From Molossus alvarezi (Eukaryota; Chordata; Mammalia; Chiroptera; Molossidae), in contig CM073891.1 in the NCBI GenBank assembly GCA_037176705.1, forward strand, positions 96,655,827 to 96,719,826: a stretch of 64,000 bases of DNA, in the 5' to 3' direction. Positions 23,420 through 64,000 of this stretch are shown piece by piece. Numbering within the stretch: the first letter of the stretch is position 1; the number at the start of each line of letters is the position of its first letter. The translations under genes were made by a program, and so were the position numbers. The notes below the pieces were generated by a model. It had not been told where the DNA came from, did no database searches, and saw nothing but the letters and a program-made list of their open reading frames with translations.

Positions 23420-23674
23420 TTTGTTTTTGTTTTATCCTCACCCCAGGACATTTTTGCATTTATCTTCAGATAGAGCGGGAGAGAGAGAGGGAGGAAGAGA
23501 GAGAGAGAGGAACATGGATGTGAGAGAGACACATCGAGTGGCTGCCACCCACATGACCCCAACCGGGGCCGAGGACAAACTGCAACCGAGGTACGTGCCC
23601 TTAGCGGGAACTGAACCCGGGACTCTCTGGTCCGCAGGCCGACGCTCCAACCGCTGAGCCAAACCAGCCAGGGC
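23420..23674 (-). mobile_element. VES SINE, group A
   Basis: 'atcctcaccccaggaca' and the head 'ccctggctggtttggctcag' (minus strand) are present. Flanking 'cgaaaggctttta' and 'cgaaagactttta' form a one-mismatch target duplication. Confidence 0.93.
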
Positions 23675-26158
23675 CGAAAGACTTTTAAAAGCCTTTTTTT
23701 CTTGTTTAACTACCTGAAGGCAGTATCATCCAGTATTTCCACTTTCAGCTTCTCAATGACCTGAGGTGCCGGGAATGTCTTGATGTTGATTAGAAGTCAG
23801 TGTAGGGTAACCGACTGCCCAATCAGTGACAAGGCTCAGTCCTCCCATTCCAGCCCGTTTGGGCCACTGGCTCTTCCAGTCACACAGACGTTGGATAATT
23901 CACTTTGTTTTTGGGGGGCCATGAAAAAATTCACTTCTAGCTTTAAATTCCATCCATAGCAGTGTCTGGGGTTGTCTGTGACTTTGCTATGCAATACCCT
24001 TGGGGTCACTGCTGTCCTGCATGCCCATCCTGCTGTATGGGACTCATCTTCCTAGTCGCGAAGGAGGTACCACCCCCAGAGAATCCAGGACCTGTGCCCC
24101 CGGTGAGTGTAGTTCATTCGCTGTGGAAATGAATCACTGAGGCCAACCAGGGAGCAAGTCAGAGAGGTGGCTCGGAGCTAACGCCTAGTGACCCTGCAGG
24201 TTCAGCAGGGGGCCACTGGCATTCCCAGTGAGAGACGCGGCAATGTCACCGGGGCCCAAGCAGCACCGGCGCTGACCGTGCAGACCCCTCTCTCTCAAAG
24301 CAGCAGTCAAGGCCCCACACAGATCCTTCCCCAAAGCCTTCCCGCCAGACAGCTCCGTCCTCTGCTGCCGGCGGACGGCTGGGGGGCAGCGAACAGTAGC
24401 TTCTCCTGTCCCTCACAGCGGACACTAGCCTCCGGGATGGTGTGCTGCGGCTGAGTGCACAGTTCGCCATGGGAGTCCCAAGCACATGGATCGGCTGTGT
24501 CCTTTTCCTAACACCGTTCTTCATTTTCAGGCAGCCCCTGCTCAACCGTCCAGTCCTGGGAATGCTCCTTCTCCTTAGCCTAGCCACAGAAGGAAAGCCA
24601 GGGTGCTGGGCTGCTCAAAGGGTGTCTGTCCTTCAAAGAGAAGAATGCAAGCCTTTCTCAGGAAGTAGCTCTGTCTTTCTCAATCGCAGCACACTCATAC
24701 TGGTACAAAACTCAGTTCTTTTATGAAGATGAGGCAAGATATATGGTCACACTGTTAGACTAGAATTCACTTCTGAATCCACTCATATGACTGAGCGCCA
24801 AAAAAAGGGGCACAGATCTAATCCCCCTGGGGGGAGAAATGACTGCAGCTGGAGTCAGGACCAGCTCTGGAAAGAAGCAGGTTTATTAGGGTGAAGTCCC
24901 TGGGCCGCGGTGGACTGTGGAGGTGGCAGGGCATCCCCAGAGTGATCATGATGGCCAGCAGGTAGCTTGCAGGGAGCCCAGCAAGGCGCAGCCTGTAGCA
25001 GCTGGAGCCAAGGATCTAGGTGGATAGGCTAGCTGGGACCAGATTGTGGAGCGCTTTAAATGTCAGGCTCAGGAATTTATCAGGGGAATGAAATGATCAA
25101 ACAGGTGTTTTAGGAAGATGAATTTGAAGAGAATGTGCAGGATGAATGGGAAAATCTGGAAGCATGGCAACAATTCGGAAGCTGTGAGATGAATTAGGCT
25201 GTTGTAGTAGTCCTGTGTGAGTTGATAAGGGTGTAAACGAGCACAGTGGCAGCAGAAATGGAAGGGACAGCTGTAAGAGACATTGTTAAGAACGAATGGA
25301 TGAGGTTTGCTGCCTGATTGGATTGGGGACCCAGGGAGCTGAAGGCATCAAAGATGATACCAGAGTTTTGAGTGTGAGCAACTGTTGATACAATGAGCAG
25401 AAAAAGGGGTTAGAAGAGGAAGAAGGTTTCAGCAGATGTGAATTCAGTACCAGACACAGAGTCTGCGGAATACCTACGAGGAAATGTCCGACAGGTCACA
25501 GGAAACGTAGCACCAGAGCTCAGAAGAGAGGTTTTGGTTGGCGATGAACTTGAGAATCAAGTGCAGAGAAGTGATAAATGAAGTTGGGCAATGAATATGA
25601 TCTCTAAGGAAAAGAATAATACAGTGAAAACAGAGGACCAAAGACTGACCTTTAAGGAATGCCACATTTAAAGGTTTCTATTACAAACCTGAGTTCAGAA
25701 GTGCCATCCACATGCTGTATGTCTTCACCACTAAAATACCAGTTTGTATCAGTTTGAGAAAGCCAAGCAACACAGCATTTTTATGTCTCAGCAGGAACTA
25801 AATTATGAACACCTAACTATGCCCCTAAACATATTTGGCTAAATTCAAGGCTGGCATTCAGAGAAAAAAGAATAAATGGTACAGTGAACATAATCTAGAA
25901 GATTAGTGGATTTGAGCCCACAAGGATGAGTCAAGTAATAAAAACCTGCGAAAAATAACCTGTAAAAATAACATTAGTGAAAAGTAGGTATTTACTCATT
26001 TTTAACACAGGACCGAAAAATTAACCATATTTGCAGTACACTGTCTTCCTGAGTGTGAATATTTAATAGAGACTACATTCAAGTATAAACTGGCTCAAAC
26101 ATGTGTGAAGATAAGTTAATACAGGGAAGGTACCCAGAGTACAGTAAGTCCTATTAGA
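23675..26158. other. Intergenic, SINE-free, no gene seen
   Basis: About 2.5 kb without SINEs. The stretch 25000-25660 ('ggctgttgtagtagtcctg', 'tttaaggaatgccacattt') resembles a very old mammalian dispersed repeat, but I cannot assign a family. Overlapping open frames near 24250-24720 are unrecognised. Confidence 0.4.
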
Positions 26159-26159
26159 C

Positions 26160-28250
26160 TTTTTTTTTTTAATCTTTATTGTTGAATGTATTACAGATGT
26201 TCCTCATTCCCCCATTGACCCCCTCCTCCCCACTCCCGCCCCCCTCCTGCCTTTTCCCACACTGTTGTCTGTGTCCATTGGTTATGCATATAAGTTCTTT
26301 GGTTTATTTCTTCCCATGCCCAACCCCCTTCCCTTTGAGGTTTGTCAGTCTGGCAACCAATTTGTATTTCTTAATCCCTTCACCCTTTTCACTCATTTCC
26401 CCAAACCCCCTCCCATCTGGCAACCAACAAAATGTTCTCTGTATCTATGAGAATGTTTCTGTTCTACTTGTTCATTTTGTTTGTAGATCCAATTGTTGAT
26501 ATGTATTCATCGCCATTTTGTTTGTTCATATATTTTATCTTTTTCTTCAAAAAGACCCTTCAACATTTCATATAATAACGGTTTGGTGGTGATGAACTCC
26601 TTTAACTTTTTCTTATCTGGCCATCGATTCTAAATGACAGTTTTGCAGGATAGAGTGATCTTGGTTGTAGGTTCTTGCTTTTCATCACTCTGAATATTTC
26701 TTGCCACTCCCTTCTGGCCTGCAAAGTTTCTTTTGAGAAATCAGCTGACAGTCTTATGGGAACTCCCTTGTAGGTAACTAGCTGCCTTTCTCTTGCTGCT
26801 TTTAAGATTCTCTCTTTGTCTTGAACCTTTTGCATTTTGATGATGATGTGTCTTGGTGTGGGCCTCTTGGGATTCATCTTGTTTGGGACTCTGCTTCCTG
26901 GACTTCTATGTCTGTTTCCTTCACCAAGTTAGGAAAGTTTTCTGCCATTATTGTTTCAAATAGGTTTTTGATTTCTTGTTCTCTCTCTTCTCCTTCTGGC
27001 ACCCCCATGATGCGAATGTTGGCACGCTTGAAGTTGTCCCAGCCGCTCCTTACACTATCCTCATTTTTTTGGATTCTTTTTTCTTTTTGCTGTTGTGATT
27101 GGGTGTTTTTTTTGCTTCCTTATATTCCAAATCGATGGTTTGCTTCTTGGATTTACCTACTCTACTATTGAATCTGTGTAAATTATTCTTTATTTCAATT
27201 AGTGCCTCCTTCATTTCTGACTGTGCATCCTTCATTTCTGACTGGTCCTTTTTTATGCTCTTGAGGCCCTCACTAAGTTCGCTGAGGTTCTCACTAAGTC
27301 CATCGAGCATCCTTATAAGCAGTATTTTGAACTCAGCATCTGTTAGGTTGGTTATCTCCATTTTGCTTAGTTCTTTTCCTGGAGTTTTGTTCTGTTCTTT
27401 CATTTGGGACCTGTTTCTTTGTCTCCTCATTTTGGCTGCCTCCCTGTGTTTGTTTCTGTGTATTACTTAATGAGAGGTATGGAGCTAGCTGAGACCAGAT
27501 GCTGCTTGTTTGAAAGAACTTAGGAAAACCTGAAGCAGGATCCAAGACAGGCCAATCCTGTGGTTAAGCAACTGGCAACAGCTTGGGTGGGCCTGAAAGT
27601 TGGGTGGGGCGGGGCCTCAGGGAATCACCAGGGCGGGGCAACCAGTGTGAGCCAGGTTGCTGGAGGCCCAGATATGGCAGCTGTCTGCCACCCGAGGGAA
27701 GGGCTCACCAAAGGAACAGAGGCCTCTGACAGCCGTTTGTTCCGGAGAAAGCCTCCTCTCCAGACCTCGCTCCAATGCCAAACAGCTCAGTTCTTCCCTG
27801 TATGTCTCTGGCGCCCCTCGAGCTGCCTCCCCTCCAAGCTTAGAAGGAGAAAGTCCGATAAGTCCATGCGCGGGCCCTTTAAGAGGAGCTGCCTGGGGCT
27901 CCAGCCGCCTCAGCTTCCCTGAGCCTCAGTTCCCGCTGGTTTTCCAGCCAGAAGTTATGGGGATTCTCTTCCTGGCACTGGAACCCTGAGTGGGGTGCCT
28001 GGTGTGGGATGGGGACCCCTCAGTCCTCAGGGAGGACCTTCCCAGTTGAGGTACCCTCCTGATTTTTATCCGCCACACGTGGGGGTGGAACCAGCCCCTC
28101 TGCCCCTCCTACCAGTCTCGATGTGGCTGCTGCTTTAATTCCATAGTTGTAGGACTTCCAAGTGGTTGTGGGAGGATGCGATACCGCATTTAGCCACCAA
28201 CTTGACCGCAAGTCCCCATCCCTAGACTTAACATGCAAACAAATATCTGC
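26160..28250 (-). mobile_element. HAL1-like (half-L1) retrotransposon, near full length
   Basis: On the minus strand the order is: an 820-bp GC-rich leader (28250-27431), an L1 ORF1 coding region (27430-26507), then directly a 350-bp L1-type 3' UTR ending in 'caataaagatt' and an A-tail at 26160-26172. No ORF2 (endonuclease and reverse transcriptase) lies between ORF1 and the 3' UTR. That is the defining structure of HAL1 elements, which depend on L1 for mobility. An ordinary L1 that later lost ORF2 by deletion is the alternative. The exact 5' end was inferred from the start of the neighbouring retrocopy's A-tail. Confidence 0.75.
26507..27430 (-). pseudogene. L1/HAL1 ORF1p coding region, frameshifted
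   Basis: The N-terminal part (27430-27050) starts 'MRRQRNRSQMKEQNK'. It has a heptad-rich, charged coiled-coil region with repeated 'QSEMK' blocks. After two or more small indels around 26880-27060, the RNA-binding and C-terminal part resumes (from 26877) with the L1 hallmarks 'PTPRHIII', 'RLSADFS' and 'ETLQARREW'. Near 26612 another one-base shift breaks the last 35 codons. ORF1p coats the element's RNA as a trimer. This copy cannot make an intact protein. Confidence 0.85.
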
Positions 28251-28251
28251 C

Positions 28252-29330
28252 TTTTTTTTTTTGTATACTAGGCAAAGTACTTTATTAACTTGTTTCAAAC
28301 TTTATTCCCAGGCCTCTTCAGCTTAATTAGCTGAAAAGAATGATTTATGTATAAGCAAATACTGAAAACAACTGCAATGTCCAGGGGGGTTGGGCTAAAA
28401 AATATTAGAGATCTAGATTTTGTCAGATCCATAAACAAAATTTGAAAAAAGCAGTCATAGCCCTGGCCAGTTTGGCTCAGCGGTTAGAGCGTTGGCCTGT
28501 GGTCCGGAGAGACCCTGGTTCAGTTCCCACTGAGGGCACGTACCTTGGTTGCAGTTTGTCCCCGGCCCTGGTTGGGTTGTGTGGGTGGCAACACTAGACG
28601 TGTCCCTTTCACGCCAATGTCTCTCTCTCTGTCTCTTTCCTTCTCACTCTATCCGAACAAAAAATGAAAAAATGTCCTCGGGTGAGGATTAAAAAAAAAA
28701 AAAAAAGGAAAGGAAAAGGTAGTCATAATATAAAATAGCAGCTCCCAGTAACTTCTTCAAGATTATCTTCTTCAGAAGTTGACTCAATTCAGTTTGCTTC
28801 ATTCTTGGAAGCCTCATCAAAATTCTCCACAAAATCTGGAACTTCATCCTCCTCCTCTCCAGTAGCAAGTGGTGCTTTTCTATCCACAGATTGTTTGGGC
28901 AGAGCTTCAGCCATTCTCCTTAGACTAGGCAGACTGTCTTCACCGAGCTGATTTAAGCTGCTGGGTAGCATTTCTGTCGGCTGCTTTGTCTCAGTGTGGC
29001 CTGTAATGGTGAAGGTGTCCGCTGCCGGAGATGCCTGCACTGTAGGGTTGTTGAAGTGGGTCACTGTTCCTTGGTTTGTGACCATATTTACCTCTTCCAT
29101 AACAGAGATATTGTTGACCCCTACTTTCTTTAAGGAGAACTGAAATTTTCTATCATCTGCTGTAGCTGCTCCGTGAACCCCCTTCTTTCTACGAGCAGTT
29201 CCTTTCCCACCAATGCGCACCTGTGCCTGCAGTTGGCAAGTTTCTCTTGGTTCCTGATAGTTTCTTTCATCTTGTTCGAGAGGAGATGGGGCCACGCATG
29301 GGCCTAAGGGTTGGCGCTCCAATAGCTATT
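28252..29330 (-). pseudogene. BTF3: BTF3 processed retropseudogene
   Basis: A spliced, poly(A)-tailed copy of the mRNA for BTF3, the beta subunit of the nascent polypeptide-associated complex. Recognised blocks include '[15 protein letters not shown]', '[10 protein letters not shown]', 'EALPKQSVD' and the C-terminus '[12 protein letters not shown]', ending at the stop codon 28789-28791. The match follows BTF3 rather than BTF3L4. The ancestral ATG is at 29268-29270. A one-base deletion near 29235 shifts the frame after about 13 codons, and one codon is lost in the lysine-rich stretch. Introns are absent. The 3' UTR continues to two AATAAA hexamers and an A-tail (T-run 28252-28262), interrupted by a VES SINE. 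An open frame through the body exists but has no ATG at its 5' end. Confidence 0.92.
28459..28706 (+). mobile_element. VES SINE, group A, inside the BTF3 retropseudogene
   Basis: A complete copy from 'gccctggccagtttggctcag' without its first base to 'cctcgggtgaggatt' and a 16-A tail. 'gcagtcata' and 'ggtagtcata' flank it. It interrupts the retrocopy's 3' UTR, so it is younger than the retrocopy. Confidence 0.95.
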
Positions 29331-29729
29331 CTTTTTATGCCTAACCTTTTTACATGTATATTTATAATATATTATACTTTTGACAGGCATTTAAAAAATA
29401 AAATATTCTAGCTTTGAACTTTTGGACTAAAAGCTGCCTTAAGTCCTATAAAGAAAAAAACATTTTGTTTATTGCTAACATTTTTCTCTTTATTTCTTTT
29501 AAGAAAGAATATGCACCTGAACAGTCTAACAGCAAAGCCACTTATCCCATGACACCTTTAATAACTACTGAAATAGAAGACTTAAATCTTAACATGTCCT
29601 TATATTTCACGTTTATAATTGATATTTTCTTCTAAAAGATCATAGCAAGCATATTAACATATATCAAAAGCAGTTAAAAGATAGAAACTCCCATCCTGTG
29701 GACATGACTTTTAAAAAACAGAAATAACT

Positions 29730-29976
29730 TTTTTTTTTTAATCCTCACCCGGGGACTCTCCCCCACCCCCCATTTATCTTCAGATAGAGCAGGAGGGAGG
29801 AAGAGAGAGAGAGAAACATCGATGTGAGAGACACATCGACTGGTTGCCACCCACACGACCTCAATGCGGGCTGGAGACAAACTGCAACTGAGGTACGTGC
29901 CCTTATTGGGAACTGAACCCAGGACTCCCTGGTCCGCCAGCCGACGCTCTAGCCGCTGAACCAAACTGGCCAGGGC
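29730..29976 (-). mobile_element. VES SINE, group A
   Basis: 'aatcctcacccggggac' and the head 'ccctggccagtttggttcag' (minus strand) are present. 'gaaataactttt' and 'gaaagaacttta' flank it. Confidence 0.92.
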
Positions 29977-30388
29977 GAGAAAGAACTTTAAAAAAGAGAC
30001 TTTATACTATTATACAATTGGCTGCTCATATAATACTGACATGCACTTATTCAGAATATACTGGCATTAGTTGTTTCCAGGTGATGGAAGCAGTCTAATA
30101 TGTCAATCCAGAAAATACAGGCAATTGCTGGCTGGCCGTAAGAGATACTACATATACACATAAAAACATAAAGAGGGAGAGAGTCAAGCAAAACTTATAA
30201 CCCGGTAACTTCTTACTCTCCAGATATTTTGAATATACCTAAAAAAGTTAAACATTAGATATCATATGAATTTTAAAAAACTTTAAAATCATACTGTATT
30301 ATGGAATTAAAATTTTAAAATAGAGGACATAGAGAGAAGCCTCTTAGAAAATTTTACCTATTTGACTCGAGTTATTAAAACCAAAGCA

Positions 30389-30640
30389 GCCCTGGCCGTG
30401 TGGCTCAGCTGGTTGGAGTGTCATCCTGTGCACCGAAAGGTGGCTGACTTGATTCCTCGTTCAAGGCACATGCCTGATTTGCAGGATTGATACCCGGTCT
30501 GGTCCGGGTGTATCGGGAGGCGATCAATGTTTCTCTCTCACACTGATATTTGTCTCTCTCTTTCCTTCTCTGTTGCTCTCTCTCTAAAATCAACTTTCAA
30601 AAAACATATCCTCAGGTGAAGATGAAAACAAAATCCAAAA
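30389..30640 (+). mobile_element. VES SINE
   Basis: It runs from 'gccctggccgtgtggctcag' to 'cctcaggtgaagat' and an A-rich tail. A 13-bp target duplication 'aaaaccaaagcag' lies at both ends. Confidence 0.93.
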
Positions 30641-31001
30641 CCAAAGCAGTAGTTGTCTTGATGTCCTCCACTTCTTAACTAAGCCCCAAATGGTTTAATT
30701 CTATCAGCCAAATCCACGAGTAGACTTTTCAAACACAATACAGTCAAACTTCTTTCAATAATATTTTAAAAATATACATGAACTAATATATTACTTAAGT
30801 TGATCTCATTTTAAAAACGTGGACTTTGGGCTGATTTGCCAAACACCGGGGAAGAAGAAAGATTAAAAAAAAAATAAGTTAGCAATTTTCTTGTTTCTTT
30901 TTAAGTATTTATACTAAATAATGTAATTGAAAAATCAACTTTTGTGGGGAAGAATTGGTAGATGACTCTTCCTTAGAAGTTACAATGAGAAAGAACTCAT
31001 A

Positions 31002-31007
31002 TTTATT
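31002..31007 (-). promoter_or_regulatory. Candidate TMEM209 poly(A) signal AATAAA
   Basis: This is the first canonical hexamer on the minus strand downstream of the TMEM209 stop codon, giving a 3' UTR of about 300 nt. More distal hexamers on the same strand occur near 29490 and 29470. The choice is unproven. Confidence 0.35.
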
Positions 31008-31303
31008 TAATTAACGGGGGACTGCACTGTTTTGGGTCAACAACAATCCTGAAGAGTTGCAGTTTTGTAAACAACTGAAAAATCTGAAATGTGATAAAAA
31101 ATCAAGGGTAAAGTCTATTGGTGTAGAAGACACAGGACATACTTTCATAAGGAAGTTTCCAAAACAGCTATTTTTCGTTCACTCCAGAGTCTGTAACACA
31201 CACACGTGTCATAAAACAAAAGAGGTGGTGATTCAGAGACGTGTAGATTCAACTTCTGATTCAGTCAAATAAAAGTCCAAATGTTTGGAATCAAATGATC
31301 CCA

Positions 31304-63499
<32,196 letters not shown>

Positions 63500-63699
63500 T
63501 TAAGGGGAGTGGGACATTTAAAGGGGGAAACAAAACTCTATACTTCAGCAAATTAAAAACAAAAAAATAGAAAACTTCTTATTCATCTTATTACCACTTA
63601 ATGAATGTTCATTATGTGTGGTGTACTTTCTAGTGAGTTTCAAAATATTATCACTAATCCTTAGAACTTATATAATAAACATTTTACCTTTATTTTATT

Positions 63700-63905
63700 A
63701 AAATAATTTTTTTCCCCTTTATTGATTTTAGCGAGAGAGAGAGAGACAGAAACATTGATGAGAGAGAACATCAACTGGTTGCCTCCTGCATGCCCTGTCC
63801 TGGGGATCGGGCCCACAACCTGGGCATGTGCCCTGACCAGGAATCGAGCCTGCAACCTCTGGATGCATGGGTTGATGCTCAACCACTGAGCTACACCGAC
63901 CGGAC
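63700..63905 (-). mobile_element. VES SINE, group B
   Basis: 'tttattgattttagcgagag', the 'cccacaacctgggcatgtg' body and the head 'gtccggtcggtgtagctcag' (minus strand). 'accttta' plus 'tttt' flanks both ends. Confidence 0.92.
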
Positions 63906-63907
63906 TC

Positions 63908-63920
63908 ACCTTTATTTTTT

Positions 63921-63955
<35 letters not shown>

Positions 63956-64000
63956 TTTTTTAATCCTCACCCGAGGACATTTTTTTCTATTTTTTGTTCA
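63908..64000 (-). mobile_element. VES SINE, group A, cut by the window edge, with (TTTA)n tail
   Basis: 'aatcctcacccgaggaca' and 'ttttttgttca' are the tail side of a minus-strand group A copy. Its A-tail has expanded into about nine TTTA/TAAA units at 63918-63958. Confidence 0.92.

Noticed and set aside
24442..24726. Hydrophobic 95-codon open frame
   Set aside because: No recognised family, overlapping antisense frame of similar length, no splice context.

Overview
This is a gene-poor, repeat-rich piece of mammalian nuclear DNA, most likely from a vespertilionid or closely related bat. The main evidence is about 60 tRNA-derived SINEs of the VES type, in full, nested and truncated forms on both strands. 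Their heads carry a tRNA-like A box (for example 'tttggctcagcggttagagc') and their tails end in 'gtcctcgggtgaggatt' plus oligo-A. Two groups occur. Group A has the body 'cctcggttgcagtttgtccc' and the 'ggtgaggatt' tail. Group B has the body 'gccaatcgatgttctctctc' and ends in 'taaaatcaataaa'. hAT-like and Tigger-like DNA elements, old L1 and L2 ends, a MaLR-type LTR and a half-L1 (HAL1) element fit the same picture.

The one confidently identified protein-coding gene is TMEM209, on the minus strand. Twelve consecutive coding exons run from 63462 down to the stop codon at 31304. They cover about residue 67 to the C-terminus of a roughly 560-residue protein. Every acceptor, donor and phase was read from the sequence, and the phases join without a break. 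The first exons (about 66 residues) lie beyond the right edge of the window.

Layout: 1-3490 is free of SINEs and looks like the 3' UTR of a plus-strand gene. From conserved mammalian gene order this would be KLHDC10, converging tail-to-tail on TMEM209, but no coding exon of it is visible. 3.5-26 kb is intergenic, with an orphan CpG-rich block at 7.4-9.0 kb, a minisatellite at 15.1-15.3 kb, an L1 3' end, a MaLR-type LTR and many SINEs. 26.16-29.33 kb holds a HAL1-like element (5' UTR, degraded ORF1, 3' UTR, no ORF2) directly followed by a BTF3 retropseudogene whose 3' UTR carries a VES SINE. 31.0-63.5 kb is TMEM209, with introns filled by SINEs, two hAT-like elements and one hAT-like MITE, one Tigger-like element and L1 3' ends. 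The right edge cuts through another VES SINE.

No multi-gene functional system was found. The most unusual features are retrotransposition by-products: a 47-bp SINE head with no tail and a perfect 15-bp target duplication, an 80-bp tRNA-like domain with its own A-tail, and the abutting HAL1 and BTF3 copies. Assignments rest on reading the sequence and on remembered family features; no database search was possible.
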